From: Mycobacterium sp. 1554424.7
GTDB lineage: Bacteria > Actinomycetota > Actinomycetes > Mycobacteriales > Mycobacteriaceae
Length of the DNA stretch: 37,640 nt
NCBI RefSeq assembly: GCF_001665295.1
Contig: NZ_LZSE01000132.1
Span: forward strand, 1-37,640
Reading direction: 5' to 3'
In this document: positions 1 through 8,908 of the stretch, piece after piece
Layout of the letters: the number at the start of each line of letters is the position of its first letter
Numbering within the stretch: position 1 is the first letter of the stretch
Translations under genes and position numbers: made by a program
The notes under the pieces: generated by a model
The model's database searches: none
Seen by the model: the letters and a program-made list of their open reading frames with translations, nothing else
Told to the model about the DNA's origin: nothing

Positions 1-1
1 C

Positions 2-823
2 GGCCGCTTCCCGATCGTCTACGTCTCGGTGAACGGCGGGCCGCCGACGCCCGTGCTGGTCGACACCGGATCGACCGGCCTCGTCATCGAAGGCCAGTAC
101 GTCCCGACCACAAACCTCGGCTCGTCGGTCGCCACGGGTTCGGTCACCTACTCCGGGCCGAGCCAGTCGACGACGGTCAGCTACACGACCTATGACACGA
201 CGGTCGCGTTCGACAACGGGAATACCAACGCCGCCGTCACCACCACCTCGCCGACCGCCGTCGACGTCCTCACCGGCACCAACCAGACTGCATTCCAACA
301 GTATTGGGGTCCGGGCATCGGGGGCGTTCTGGGCATTGGACCCAACGCCGGCTACCCGGGAACCAGCACGGTGATCCCGGCGCTGCCGGGCACCCTCGAT
401 CAGGGTGTGCTGATCAATCAACCCCAGGGCCAGCTTGTGTTGGGTCCCAACCCATTAGGCGGCAGTATCTCGGTCACCGGATCGCCGACCATCAGCAATC
501 CGGTAGTCCAGGTCACGGTTCCCGGGCACAGCATGACGTCGACGACCGTCCCCTCGTTGCTCGTCGATTCCGGTGACAATTTCGGGTCCATTCCGGGATC
601 CCTGCTCGGGACCGGTCAAACATCCGGAACCGTGCCGGTGGGAACGGTCGTTTCGGTCTACACCAACACCGGCCAGCTGCTGTACACCTACACGACGACC
701 GCGGCACATCCCCTCACAGTTGGTGGCACCGTGATGAATACCGGGAACATCCCCTTCGAGCTGGGACCGATATACATCTCGGAAAGCCCCAGCGGGCTGG
801 GGACGACAATCGTCGAAGCCTGA
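2..823 (+). CDS. PecA-type (PE-associated) aspartic protease, 3' part
   Basis: The reading frame is open from the first complete codon at base 2 to the TGA at 821-823, so the gene is cut by the window edge and its N-terminus is not visible. The visible part has two aspartic-protease signatures: a DTGSTG motif just after the window edge, and a second DSG (in LLVDSGDNF) about 160 residues later. These are the two catalytic half-sites of a pepsin-like fold. The composition is rich in Gly, Thr, Ser and Val, with almost no Cys or Lys, as expected for a secreted mycobacterial protein. In mycobacteria this domain is typically the C-terminus of PE proteins of the PecA group, which cleave PE domains at the cell surface. 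M. tuberculosis has PE_PGRS genes at the same place (from memory). The PE domain itself is inferred, not seen. Confidence 0.82.
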   Translation, partial: GRFPIVYVSVNGGPPTPVLVDTGSTGLVIEGQYVPTTNLGSSVATGSVTYSGPSQSTTVSYTTYDTTVAFDNGNTNAAVTTTSPTAVDVLTGTNQTAFQQYWGPGIGGVLGIGPNAGYPGTSTVIPALPGTLDQGVLINQPQGQLVLGPNPLGGSISVTGSPTISNPVVQVTVPGHSMTSTTVPSLLVDSGDNFGSIPGSLLGTGQTSGTVPVGTVVSVYTNTGQLLYTYTTTAAHPLTVGGTVMNTGNIPFELGPIYISESPSGLGTTIVEA

Positions 824-827
824 GGCG

Positions 828-2378
828 CTAGCCCGTCAGCGAGGGCACCACGGCGTCGATGAGATGCGGTCCCGGTTCGGCGAGGGCCGCGCGCAGGGCA
901 TCGGCGAGTTCCTCGGCCGTGGTGACGCGCCGCGCCGGAACCCCCATGCCCTCGGAGATATTGACGAAATCCATTGTGGGGCACGATAAGTCAAGCAGGT
1001 CGAGCGCCTTCGGGCCGGGCGACGACCCGGCCCCGACGCGCGCCAGCTCGATGCGCAGGATGTCGTAGGCGCTGTTGTCATAGAGCACCGTGGTCACGTT
1101 GAGGTTCTCCCGCGCCTGGGTCCACAATCCGGAGATCGTGTACATCGACGACCCGTCGGATTCCAGGCATAGCACCGGACGATCGGGGGCGGCCACGGCG
1201 GCGCCCACCGCGGCGGGAATGCCGTAGCCGATCGCGCCGCCGGTCAGGGTCAGCCAATCATGGGCCGGCGCACCGGCCGTGGCCCGCTCCAGCATGAGGC
1301 CCGACGTGTTGGACTCGTCGACGACGACGGCCCGTTCGGGCAGCAGCGCCCCGATCACGTCGGCCGCCGACGCGGACGTCAGGGCACCCGTCGGCAGCTG
1401 AGGACGCGCGGCCGGGGCCACCGGCGCGACCGTGCCGGGCGCCACCTGGTCGGCCAACGCGACCAAAGCGCTTGCGGCACAGCTATATTCGGCGAGCACA
1501 TGCACCTGGCAGCCGGCCGGCACCAGGTCGCTGGGCATGTTCGGATAGGCGAAGAAGGACACCGGCGACTTGGCGCCCGCGAGCACCAGGTGCTTGGCGC
1601 CGTTGAGCTGGGCGGTGGCCGCCTCGGCGAAATAGGCCAGCCGCTCGACGGCGGGAACGCCCGCGCCGCGCTCCAGCCGCGTCGGGAACGTCTCGCACAA
1701 CAACCGGGCGCCGGTCGCCTGGGCGATGCGCGCGGCGGCGGCCAGGCCGGGACCCCGGGTGGCGTCGCCGCCGATCATGAGCACCGCCGGCTCCCCCGAA
1801 CGCAGCACCTCGAGCGCCTCGGACGCCAGGGCTGGATCGGGTTGCGGCTCTTGGGCGGGCGGCGTGCGCGCGGGTTGCGCGCCGTCGGACCAGGACACGT
1901 CGGCGGGCAGGATCAGCGTCGAGATTCGCGAGGTGGACCGGCTGGCGGCGATTGCCTCGGCGGCGTCGGACGCGACGTCGGCGCTCTTATCGGTGCGGCG
2001 CAGCCATCCAGAGACGGTGCCCGCCAGCGCGTCGATGTCGGATTCCAGTGGGGCGTCGTACTTTTTGTGGTAGGTCGCGTGGTCGCCGACGACCACCACC
2101 ATCGGCACCCTGGCGCGCCGCGCGTTGTGCAGGTTGGCCAGGCCGTTACCCAGCCCGGGGCCCAGGTGCAGCAGCACCGCGGCCGGCCGGTCGGCCATGC
2201 GAGCGTAGCCGTCGGCCGCGCCGGTGGCCACGCCCTCGAAAAGGGCTAGCACGCCGCGCATTTGGGGAACGGTGTCCAGCGCGGCCACGAAGTGCATCTC
2301 CGACGTGCCGGGGTTGGCGAAGCACACGTCGACGCCGCCGTCGACCAGGGTGTTGATCAGGGCCTGAGCGCCGTTCAC
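828..2378 (-). CDS. ilvX: IlvX-like thiamine-diphosphate enzyme (acetolactate synthase large-subunit family)
   Basis: This is a 516-residue ThDP-dependent enzyme. The N-terminal PYR domain carries the conserved Glu (E48 in ALFEGVATGAADGYAR) that activates the cofactor. The C-terminal PP domain has a variant ThDP/Mg site, ESDGSSMYT followed by LYDNSAYDIL, in place of the usual GDG-(X)n-N. The length agrees with M. tuberculosis IlvX (Rv3509c, about 515 residues), which lies at the same place. The family condenses or decarboxylates 2-oxo acids. A branched-chain amino acid role is not shown here, because no small subunit or other ilv gene is near. The GTG start overlaps the upstream gene's stop by 4 nt (GTGA), so the two are translated from one message. 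A benzoylformate- or oxalyl-CoA-decarboxylase-like activity is an alternative. Confidence 0.82.
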   Translation of the reverse strand: MNGAQALINTLVDGGVDVCFANPGTSEMHFVAALDTVPQMRGVLALFEGVATGAADGYARMADRPAAVLLHLGPGLGNGLANLHNARRARVPMVVVVGDHATYHKKYDAPLESDIDALAGTVSGWLRRTDKSADVASDAAEAIAASRSTSRISTLILPADVSWSDGAQPARTPPAQEPQPDPALASEALEVLRSGEPAVLMIGGDATRGPGLAAAARIAQATGARLLCETFPTRLERGAGVPAVERLAYFAEAATAQLNGAKHLVLAGAKSPVSFFAYPNMPSDLVPAGCQVHVLAEYSCAASALVALADQVAPGTVAPVAPAARPQLPTGALTSASAADVIGALLPERAVVVDESNTSGLMLERATAGAPAHDWLTLTGGAIGYGIPAAVGAAVAAPDRPVLCLESDGSSMYTISGLWTQARENLNVTTVLYDNSAYDILRIELARVGAGSSPGPKALDLLDLSCPTMDFVNISEGMGVPARRVTTAEELADALRAALAEPGPHLIDAVVPSLTG

Positions 2379-3199
2379 CTGTTTGCCTCCAGTCCGAAAA
2401 CACGTTCGGCGTTGCCGCGCAAGAAGTCTCGGCGAGCCTCGTCGCCGAGCCCGAGTTCGTCCAGACCGGCCAGGGCGTGCGTGTGGGTGATCATCGGGTA
2501 GTTGGTGCCGAACAAGACCTTGCGTTGCCCGGTGCCGGTTTTCATGAATCGAATGAGCTCTTCCGGCAGTCGCTTGATGGTGTAGGCCGAGGTGTCGATG
2601 TAGACGTTCTCGTGCTTGCGGGCGACGGCGACCATCTCCTCGGTCCAGGGGTAGCCGACGTGGCCGCAGACGATGACGAGCTCGGGGAAGTCGAGGGCCA
2701 CCTGGTCAATGTAGGGAATCGGGCGCCCGGGCTCCGACGGCCGCAGCGGGCCGGTGTGACCGACCTGAGTGCAGAACGGCACGCCCGACTCGACGCATTC
2801 GGCGAACAGCGGATAGTAGCGGCGGTCGGTGGGCGGCGCCTCCCACAGCCAGGGCACCACGCGCAGGCCGACGAATCCTTCCTTCACGCGGCGCCGCAGC
2901 TCGCGCACCGCCGGCATCGGGCGATCGAGGTCGGCCGTGGCCAGACCGGCGAATCGGGTCGGGTGCGAGCCGACCCATCCCGCGACCTCGTCGTTGGAGA
3001 CCAAGTCCTGGCCGGCGGGGCCGCGCCACGCGCTCAGCAAGCCGAAGTCGACGCCGGCGGCGTCCATCGCCGCGAGGGTCACCTCGATCGGAATATCGGT
3101 GTCGGGGATCGTCCCCCCGGTCCAGCGCCGCAGCGAGGCCAGCATGTCGCTGCGCAGAAACCGCTGCGTTGGGTGTTGCATCCAGACATCGATCGTCAT
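2375..3199 (-). CDS. Amidohydrolase-2 family protein (Rv3510c-like)
   Basis: This 274-residue protein has the amidohydrolase_2 (ACMSD-like) TIM-barrel pattern: an N-terminal strand IDVWMQHP, QVGH, then CGHVGYPW, and a late FGTNYP loop. Size and position match M. tuberculosis Rv3510c from memory. The family hydrolyses or decarboxylates cyclic or aromatic acids with a divalent metal. Two usual metal-site features are altered: the N-terminal HxH reads WMQH, and the Asp of FGTDYP is Asn (N233). Metal dependence is therefore uncertain. It is the first gene of a two-gene unit with the IlvX-like enzyme (4-nt overlap). No KstR-type operator stands upstream, so it is probably not controlled with the sterol genes. 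The substrate is unknown. Confidence 0.75.
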   Translation of the reverse strand: MTIDVWMQHPTQRFLRSDMLASLRRWTGGTIPDTDIPIEVTLAAMDAAGVDFGLLSAWRGPAGQDLVSNDEVAGWVGSHPTRFAGLATADLDRPMPAVRELRRRVKEGFVGLRVVPWLWEAPPTDRRYYPLFAECVESGVPFCTQVGHTGPLRPSEPGRPIPYIDQVALDFPELVIVCGHVGYPWTEEMVAVARKHENVYIDTSAYTIKRLPEELIRFMKTGTGQRKVLFGTNYPMITHTHALAGLDELGLGDEARRDFLRGNAERVFGLEANR

Positions 3200-3252
3200 C
3201 GCGCTTCGACACTAGACCCCGCCGTGGCGGCAGGTGACCGCGCCCGGGCGCA

Positions 3253-4893
3253 TCAGGTCGTGACGTGGCTCCTGTGCACGTCGTCGGCGGGACGCGCCTC
3301 CGTCTGCTCCTTCGCCCAGCGGTAGTCGGGCTTTCCCGCGGGCGAACGCTTGACCTCGTCCACCAGCCAAAGGCTGCGCGGCACTTTGTATCCCGCGATC
3401 TCGGACCGCACAAATCTGTCCAGCTCGGCCAGCGACGGGCGGCATCCGGGCCGGGCCTGCACGACGGCGGCCACGTGCTGGCCGTAGCGCGCGTCCGGCA
3501 CGCCGACCACGAGGGCGTCGAACACATCGGGGTGGCCCTTCAGCGCCGCCTCGACCTCCTCGGGGTAGATCTTCTCGCCGCCGCTGTTGATCGAGACCGA
3601 GCCGCGGCCCAACATGGTGACCGAGCCGTCCTCCTCGACCACGGCCCAGTCCCCCGGGATCGCGTAGCGAACACCGTTGATGGTCCGGAACGTTTCGGCC
3701 GTCTTCTTCTCGTCCTTGTAGTAGCCGACCGGGATGTTGCCCTTCTTGGCGATGAAGCCGCGCACGCCGGACCCGGGCTTGACCTCGTTGCCGTCCTCGT
3801 CGAGCACGACGGTGCGATGATCGATGGTCACGCGGGGACCGCCGCTGTGCGGGGCGTCTTTGGCGACGATGCTGGTGCCGCCAAAGCCGGTCTCCGAGGA
3901 GCCAATCGAGTCGGTGATGACGCGGTTCGGCAGCAGCTCGAGCAGGCGCTCCTTGATGCTCGGCGAGAACAACGCCGCGGTGCTGCCCAGCATGAACAGC
4001 GACGACAGGTCGTAGTCGTTTTTCTTGTCGAGCGCATCGAGCAACGGCCGGGCCATCGCGTCACCGGTGAAGAACAGCATGTTCACCTTGTGCTCGTGGA
4101 TCGTGCGCCAGACCTCGTCGGCGTTGAATTCCGGTGTCAGCACGGTGGTTTGGCCCGAGAAGATCGACCTCCAGGTGGCTGACTGGGTGGCGCCGTGGAT
4201 CATCGGCGGAACCGGATAGTTGATCATCGGCGGGTTGGCGGCTGCGGCCTTGGCCAGATCGTATTCGTCCTTGACGAATTCGCCTGTGGCGAAGTCGGTT
4301 CCACCGAGCAACACCCGGTAGACGTCCTCGTGGCGCCACATCACGCCTTTGGGAAAGCCCGTCGTGCCACCCGTATACAGCAGGTAGATGTCATCGGCGC
4401 TGCGGGGGCCAAAGTCGCGCTCCGGTGCGCCCTGCGCGATCGCCGAGTAGAACTCGACGCCGCCGTAGCGCTGGTAGTCGTTGTCGCTGCCGTCCTCGAC
4501 GACGAGGATGGTCTTGACGTTCGGGGTGTCCGGCAGCACGTTGGCGACCCGGTCGGAGTATTGCCGCTCGTGGACCAGCGCGACCATGTCGGAGTTGTCG
4601 AACAGGTAGCGAAGCTCGCCCTCGACGTAGCGGTAGTTGACGTTGACGATGATGGCGCCGGCCTTGACGATGCCGAGCATCGCAATGACGATCTCGATGC
4701 GGTTGCGGCAGTACAGCCCGACCTTGTCGTCCTTCTTGACGCCCTGGTCGATCAGGTAGTGGGCGAAACGGTTGGCCTTCTCCTCCAGCTCGGCGTACGT
4801 CAGCTTCTCGTCGCCGGAGATGAGGGCAACACGGTCAGGCACAGCGTCGATGGCGTGCTCGGCAAGGTCGGCAATATTCAGGGCCACGGCCAC
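3253..4893 (-). CDS. fadD19: FadD19, sterol side-chain fatty acyl-CoA synthetase
   Basis: This ANL-superfamily acyl-CoA ligase has the ATP-binding P-loop [11 protein letters not shown], the SSETGFGG region and the C-terminal [12 protein letters not shown] lysine loop. It adenylates the carboxylated sterol side chain and transfers it to CoA. In Rhodococcus, FadD19 is needed for C-24-branched sterols. The chosen GTG start gives 546 residues beginning (V)AVALNIADL, matching the M. tuberculosis protein (548, from memory); the open frame continues further upstream but would cross the operator. A second GTG at 4887 lies 7 nt downstream of the -10-like TAATTT and would suit a leaderless mRNA. The gene is divergent from echA19 and shares one KstR operator with it. 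Confidence 0.95.
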   Translation of the reverse strand: MAVALNIADLAEHAIDAVPDRVALISGDEKLTYAELEEKANRFAHYLIDQGVKKDDKVGLYCRNRIEIVIAMLGIVKAGAIIVNVNYRYVEGELRYLFDNSDMVALVHERQYSDRVANVLPDTPNVKTILVVEDGSDNDYQRYGGVEFYSAIAQGAPERDFGPRSADDIYLLYTGGTTGFPKGVMWRHEDVYRVLLGGTDFATGEFVKDEYDLAKAAAANPPMINYPVPPMIHGATQSATWRSIFSGQTTVLTPEFNADEVWRTIHEHKVNMLFFTGDAMARPLLDALDKKNDYDLSSLFMLGSTAALFSPSIKERLLELLPNRVITDSIGSSETGFGGTSIVAKDAPHSGGPRVTIDHRTVVLDEDGNEVKPGSGVRGFIAKKGNIPVGYYKDEKKTAETFRTINGVRYAIPGDWAVVEEDGSVTMLGRGSVSINSGGEKIYPEEVEAALKGHPDVFDALVVGVPDARYGQHVAAVVQARPGCRPSLAELDRFVRSEIAGYKVPRSLWLVDEVKRSPAGKPDYRWAKEQTEARPADDVHRSHVTT

Positions 4894-4898
4894 CAAAT

Positions 4899-4912
4899 TA
4901 GAACGTGTTACA
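4899..4912. promoter_or_regulatory. KstR operator between fadD19 and echA19
   Basis: The sequence TAGAACGTGTTACA fits the KstR consensus TNNAACNNGTTNNA at every fixed position. On the minus strand the box runs into TAATTT, a TANNNT -10 for fadD19. On the plus strand it runs into TACATT (4909-4914), a -10 for echA19. One operator therefore covers both divergent promoters. KstR is the TetR-family repressor of cholesterol catabolism, released by a sterol-derived CoA thioester. Confidence 0.93.
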
Positions 4913-4957
4913 TTTCTTGACAAGCTCACCCCCAACGTCGACGGAAAGGCACCCGCC

Positions 4958-5770
4958 GTGGCCGAGGCTCCAGCAAACGAACAGACCGGTCCGGACGCGC
5001 TCGTCGAACAGCGCGGTCACACCCTGATCGTCACGTTGAACCGGCCGCACGCCCGCAACGCGCTGAGCACCGAAATGATGGAAATCATGGTGCAGGCCTG
5101 GGACCGAGTGGATAACGACGACGACATCCGCTGCTGCATCCTGACGGGGGCGGGCGGCTACTTCTGTGCCGGCATGGATCTCAAGACAGCAACCAAAAAG
5201 CCGCCGGGCGACTCGTTCAAGGACGGCAGTTACGACCCGTCACGCATCGACGCCTTGCTGAAGGGGCGCCGGCTGACCAAACCGCTGATCGCGGCCGTTG
5301 AGGGACCCGCGATCGCCGGCGGAACCGAGATCCTGCAGGGCACCGACATCCGGGTCGCGGGGGAAAGCGCTAAATTCGGCATCTCCGAGGCCAAGTGGAG
5401 CCTGTACCCGATGGGCGGCTCGGCGGTGCGGCTGGTGCGGCAGATCCCCTACACGGTCGCCTGCGACCTGCTGCTGACCGGCCGGCACATCACCGCCGCG
5501 GAGGCCAAGGAGATCGGCCTGATCGGCTACCTGGTGCCCGACGGCCAGGCGCTGACCAAGGCGCTGGAGATCGCGGGGCTGATCGAGAACAACGGACCTT
5601 TGGCCGTGCAGGCGATCCTGCGGGCGATCCGGGAGACCGAGGGCCTCCATGAGAACGACGCGTTCAAGATCGACACGCAGATCGGCATCAAGGTGTTCCT
5701 GTCCGACGACGCCAAGGAAGGGCCGCGCGCGTTCGCCGAGAAGCGCAAGCCGAACTTCCAAAACCGCTAG
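4958..5770 (+). CDS. echA19: EchA19, enoyl-CoA hydratase of sterol side-chain degradation
   Basis: This crotonase-family protein of 270 residues has oxyanion-hole segments [11 protein letters not shown] and [10 protein letters not shown], and the catalytic-Glu region [10 protein letters not shown]. It hydrates the double bond of steroid enoyl-CoA intermediates; the M. tuberculosis EchA19 acts on a C24 steroid enoyl-CoA. The GTG at 4958 was chosen because GGAAAGG lies 8 nt upstream and the conserved part ([15 protein letters not shown]) starts soon after. The frame is open further upstream but would run through the KstR box and into fadD19. Expected leader is about 37 nt from the TACATT -10. 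In M. tuberculosis a further gene (Rv3517) follows; here only an 83-nt gap with an inverted repeat is present. Confidence 0.94.
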   Translation: MAEAPANEQTGPDALVEQRGHTLIVTLNRPHARNALSTEMMEIMVQAWDRVDNDDDIRCCILTGAGGYFCAGMDLKTATKKPPGDSFKDGSYDPSRIDALLKGRRLTKPLIAAVEGPAIAGGTEILQGTDIRVAGESAKFGISEAKWSLYPMGGSAVRLVRQIPYTVACDLLLTGRHITAAEAKEIGLIGYLVPDGQALTKALEIAGLIENNGPLAVQAILRAIRETEGLHENDAFKIDTQIGIKVFLSDDAKEGPRAFAEKRKPNFQNR

Positions 5771-5778
5771 CGCCTCCC

Positions 5779-5840
5779 CGCGAGCAGACGCAGAATCGCA
5801 CTTTTTCGGGCGAAATCGTGCGAGTTTGCGTCTGCTCGCG
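5779..5840. repeat. 22-bp near-perfect inverted repeat between convergent genes
   Basis: The left arm 5779-5800 starts CGCGAGCAGACGCA and the right arm 5819-5840 is its reverse complement except at about three inner bases. The 18-nt loop is CTTTTTCGGGCGAAATCG. The element lies between the stop of echA19 and the stop of cyp142 on the opposite strand and occupies nearly the whole gap. It could act as a two-way terminator or be a copy of a dispersed mycobacterial palindromic repeat. I recall similar GAGCAGACGCA elements in other mycobacterial intergenic regions, but could not check this. Confidence 0.85.
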
Positions 5841-5853
5841 TGGGTGAAGCCCC

Positions 5854-7056
5854 TCAGCCCAGCGGCGCAGTGGGCGTGAACGCCACCGGCATCTTCTCCA
5901 GGCCGGACACGAAGTTCGCCGGCCGCAGTGGCAGCGCGGCGTCCGATGCCAGCCGCAGGTCCGGCAGGCGCTGCAGCAGCCGCGACTGCATGATCGACAG
6001 CTCCAAACGGGCGAGCTGGTTGCCCAGGCAGAAGTGCGTCCCGAAGCCGAACGCCAGGTGATTGTTCGGGTAGCGCTCGATGTTGAAGCTCTCCGGATCG
6101 TCGAAGACCTTCTCGTCGAAGTTCGCCGACTCGAACAGCAGGATCATCTTTTCGCCCTGGTGCAATTGCGTGCCGTGGAACTCGGTGTCGGCGGTGACCG
6201 TCCGCGCCATGTTCTTCACCGGCGCGGTCCAGCGCAGCATCTCTTCGATCGCATTGGGCAGCAGGCCCAGATCCTTGACCAAACGCTGGTGCTGATCGGG
6301 ATGCAGCAGCAGCTGCCGTGTTCCGCCGGACAGCGTATGACGGGTGGTTTCGTCGCCGCCGATGAGCAACAGCAGGACCTCGGTGACGATCTGGTGGTCC
6401 TCCAGGCGTGACCCCTCGACCTCGGCGTGCACGAGCACGCTGACCAGGTCGTCCGTCGGCTCCGACTTGCGGGCGTTGATCATCCCCATCATGTATTCGC
6501 TGTACGCGGCGAAGGCATCCATGGTGACCTGCATGTCCGCTTCGGCCGCAGTGCTGCTCAATGCGCCGACCAGATCATCGGACCACTTGAGGAACATCTC
6601 GCGCTCCTCCGGGAGCACCCCGAGCATGTCGCCGATGACCGCCATCGGCAGCGGCGCGGCCAGGTCCCAGACGAAGTCGCACTCGCCGCGCTCGCACACC
6701 GCATCGATCAGCGTGTCACACAGCGAAATAATCTTGGCCTCTTGGTCTTTCACGCGCTTGCGGGTAAAGCCGTAGTTGACGAGCTTGCGGCGCAACAGAT
6801 GTTGCGGATCGTCCATCTCGATCATCATCTCGACGCCGGGTTGGTCGGGGCGGATGCCGCCGGCGTTGGAGAACAGTTCCGGGTTGCGCTCGGCCTCGAT
6901 GACGGACTGATACGTCGACGCGGCGGCCAGCCCGTTGCGGTCCCGGAATACCGGTTCGTTCTCCCGCATCCAGCGGTAGACGGGCCGGTAGTCACCCGCG
7001 TAGAAGGTGCCGTCGGTCAGGTCCACGGAGGGTCTGGTCGTTGAAGTTGCAGTCAT
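5854..7056 (-). CDS. cyp142: CYP142, sterol C26 hydroxylase
   Basis: This 400-residue cytochrome P450 carries the I-helix LIGGDETTRHT, the K-helix ExxR (EEMLR), and the heme loop FGFGTHFCLGNQLAR with the Cys thiolate ligand. Segments such as NGLAAASTYQ and SNAGGIRPDQP match M. tuberculosis CYP142A1 (Rv3518c, 398 residues, from memory). The enzyme oxidises the terminal methyl of the cholesterol or cholestenone side chain and can replace CYP125. The start codon overlaps the stop of the acetoacetate-decarboxylase-like gene by 4 nt (ATGA), so both are read from the KstR-controlled promoter at 7780. No ferredoxin gene is in the window; electrons must come from elsewhere. Confidence 0.95.
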   Translation of the reverse strand: MTATSTTRPSVDLTDGTFYAGDYRPVYRWMRENEPVFRDRNGLAAASTYQSVIEAERNPELFSNAGGIRPDQPGVEMMIEMDDPQHLLRRKLVNYGFTRKRVKDQEAKIISLCDTLIDAVCERGECDFVWDLAAPLPMAVIGDMLGVLPEEREMFLKWSDDLVGALSSTAAEADMQVTMDAFAAYSEYMMGMINARKSEPTDDLVSVLVHAEVEGSRLEDHQIVTEVLLLLIGGDETTRHTLSGGTRQLLLHPDQHQRLVKDLGLLPNAIEEMLRWTAPVKNMARTVTADTEFHGTQLHQGEKMILLFESANFDEKVFDDPESFNIERYPNNHLAFGFGTHFCLGNQLARLELSIMQSRLLQRLPDLRLASDAALPLRPANFVSGLEKMPVAFTPTAPLG

Positions 7057-7769
7057 GAGATCTCCTGGGCGTCGCCGAAGGTCATTTGTACTTGGTCGGC
7101 AGAACTGGACAACAGAGCGCGCTTCGGAAGGCCAAGCGACGCCAGCTCTTTCGCGTACGGATGATCGCCCAGCCGCACACGCACCCCACCAAGCCGAGTA
7201 CGGACGCCGTCCAGCGTGTGTTCGAAAGCGGTCTCGCGGGTGATCCCGTCGCGGTGCGAGTAGCTGCGCTGCGCCTGCTGGCGGGGAGTCAGCGAAAACG
7301 GCAGGCCCCGACGGAATTCCATATCGATCACCAGTTGCCCGTCGACGGTGCAGTCGAATCCGAAATCACGGCCCTCGCGAACGGTGAAGTCCGCCATGAC
7401 TTTCGGGTAACCCCAGATCTTGGTCCCGGCCTCCAGCGTGAACGGTTGGTCGACGGGCAGGTGGTGGATGAAGGCGCCGGCGTCCCCCAACGCGCGCGGC
7501 CCACGCGCGTCCGACCCCGGCGGGTTGACCATCACGCTGGTGCCGAATTCGTAGTACTGACCCAGGTCGCCGTCGATGTAGTGCATCAGCATCAGGACGA
7601 CGATCGCGCGCCCGGGCAGGTAGCGGCAGACCTGCAGACCGCTGTAGTCGATCAGGTGCTGGGCGGCGTCGGCGTCCACCGAGAACATCGCCATGTGTTG
7701 GTTTGCCCTGCGGATCCGCACCGGCATCGTGATCACCGTGCCGGCAATGGTGTGCTGCGAGGCTGTCAT
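7053..7769 (-). CDS. Acetoacetate-decarboxylase-like (ADC fold) protein
   Basis: The 238-residue protein has features of the ADC-like fold, such as YEFGTSVMVNPP, GTKIWGYPKVMADF and a C-terminal strand-rich half. In true acetoacetate decarboxylases a Lys in this region forms a Schiff base; here the GYPK Lys is a candidate, but I cannot confirm it. Size and place suggest the counterpart of M. tuberculosis Rv3519, without known function. It is the first gene after the operator at 7780-7793 and is joined to cyp142 by a 4-nt overlap, so a role on a 3-oxo-acid or keto-steroid near the side-chain oxidation step is an inference. The ATG lies 6 nt after a TAGATT -10, so the mRNA is probably leaderless. 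Confidence 0.78.
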   Translation of the reverse strand: MTASQHTIAGTVITMPVRIRRANQHMAMFSVDADAAQHLIDYSGLQVCRYLPGRAIVVLMLMHYIDGDLGQYYEFGTSVMVNPPGSDARGPRALGDAGAFIHHLPVDQPFTLEAGTKIWGYPKVMADFTVREGRDFGFDCTVDGQLVIDMEFRRGLPFSLTPRQQAQRSYSHRDGITRETAFEHTLDGVRTRLGGVRVRLGDHPYAKELASLGLPKRALLSSSADQVQMTFGDAQEIS

Positions 7770-7779
7770 CGGGCCAATC

Positions 7780-7793
7780 TAGAACGCGTTCTA
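7780..7793. promoter_or_regulatory. KstR operator and leaderless promoter of the ADC-like gene and cyp142
   Basis: TAGAACGCGTTCTA is a fully palindromic 14-mer and fits TNNAACNNGTTNNA. On the minus strand its last two bases (TA) begin TAGATT (7781-7776), a TANNNT -10 element, followed by 6 nt and then the ATG at 7769. Repressor binding would cover the -10. The converging LLM gene on the other side ends at 7813, so the box serves only one promoter. Confidence 0.93.
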
Positions 7794-7812
7794 ATCCCCT
7801 GGCAAGGACCGC

Positions 7813-8844
7813 CTAGATCAGCGTCGCGAGCTCGCGGATCTGCTCGGCATTGCGGCCGTTCACGACCATCATCGTGACGCCGGCGGCCTCCCAGACCTTG
7901 ACCTGCTTACGCACGTAGTCCAGATCGCCGACGATCGCGGCGTCGTCGACGAGCTCGTCCGGAATGATCTCGGCGGCCTTGTCCTTTTGGTTGCTGCGGA
8001 AGAGCTTGGTGACGTCGTCGACGACGTCGGCATAGCCCATCCGGCGGTAGACGTCGGCGTGGAAGTTGGTGTCCTCCGCGCCCATACCACCCATGTACAG
8101 GGACAGATACGGCTTCATGGCCGCGAAGGCGGCGCTGCGGTCATCGGTGATGACGATCGTGGCCGTCGCGCAGATTTCGAAGTCCTCGCGGGTGCGACGG
8201 GCGCCGGGCCGGGCGAAGCCCTCGTCGAGCCATTCGTTGTAGGTGTCGGCCATCCGCGGCGTGTAGAAGATCGGCAGCCAGCCGTCGCAGATCTCGGCGG
8301 CCAGCGCCACGTTCTTCGGCCCCTCGGCGCCCAGCATGATCGGGATGTCGGCCCGCAGCGGATGGGTGATGGGCTTGAGCGGCTTGCCCAGCCCGGTCGT
8401 CGCGGCACCGGTCAGCGGCAGCGGGTAGTGCGGCCCCGCGCTGGTCACCGGCTTCTCCCGGGCCCAGACCTGCCGCAGGATGTCGATGTATTCACGGGTG
8501 CGGGCCAGCGGCTTGGGGAACGACTGGCCGTACCAGCCCTCCACCACCTGCGGGCCGGACACGCCCAGGCCGAGGATGTGCCGCCCGCCGCTCAAATGAT
8601 CCAAGGTCAGCGCGGCCATCGCGCAGGCCGTCGGGGTCCGCGCAGACAGCTGGATCACCGACGTGCCCAGCCGCAGCCGCGACGTCGCGGATCCGTACCA
8701 GGCCAGCGGGGTGTAGGCGTCGGATCCCCACGCCTCGGCGGTGAAGACGGCGTCGAATCCGGCCTCCTCGGCCGCGGCGACGAGTTCCGCGTGGTTCTCC
8801 GGCGGTTGAGCGCCCCAATACCCCAGCTGCAACCCCAGCTTCAT
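7813..8844 (-). CDS. LLM-class F420-dependent oxidoreductase (Rv3520c-like)
   Basis: The 343-residue luciferase-like monooxygenase family protein starts MKLGLQLGYWGAQPPENH and has the family segments AWGSDAYTPLAWYGS, GTSVIQLSARTPTACAMAALTLDHLSGGR and GLGVSGPQVVEGWYG, typical of mycobacterial F420-dependent enzymes. It probably uses the deazaflavin F420 for hydride transfer on a sterol intermediate; the substrate is unknown. Size and place match M. tuberculosis Rv3520c, a KstR-regulon member. It is divergent from the tandem DUF35 gene and shares the operator at 8886. On this strand the -10 is less clear (TAAGAA), and the leader would be about 30 nt. Confidence 0.9.
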   Translation of the reverse strand: MKLGLQLGYWGAQPPENHAELVAAAEEAGFDAVFTAEAWGSDAYTPLAWYGSATSRLRLGTSVIQLSARTPTACAMAALTLDHLSGGRHILGLGVSGPQVVEGWYGQSFPKPLARTREYIDILRQVWAREKPVTSAGPHYPLPLTGAATTGLGKPLKPITHPLRADIPIMLGAEGPKNVALAAEICDGWLPIFYTPRMADTYNEWLDEGFARPGARRTREDFEICATATIVITDDRSAAFAAMKPYLSLYMGGMGAEDTNFHADVYRRMGYADVVDDVTKLFRSNQKDKAAEIIPDELVDDAAIVGDLDYVRKQVKVWEAAGVTMMVVNGRNAEQIRELATLI

Positions 8845-8885
8845 AGCCTCTGCCCTTCCGGCCGACCCGATGTTGAAACGATTCT

Positions 8886-8899
8886 TAGAACCTGTTCTA
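8886..8899. promoter_or_regulatory. KstR operator between the LLM gene and the DUF35-ltp4-ltp3 unit
   Basis: TAGAACCTGTTCTA fits TNNAACNNGTTNNA at all fixed positions. On the plus strand the box ends 9 nt before the GTG at 8909, close to the 10-nt spacing seen at three other KstR boxes in this window. The -10 equivalent TACTCG is imperfect. The box should also control the minus-strand LLM gene. Confidence 0.93.
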
Positions 8900-8908
8900 C
8901 TCGATGGC

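Noticed and set aside
4195-4920. Plus-strand frame opposite fadD19
   Set aside because: Val/Asp/Gln-rich product without domain features, shadow of the fadD19 frame.
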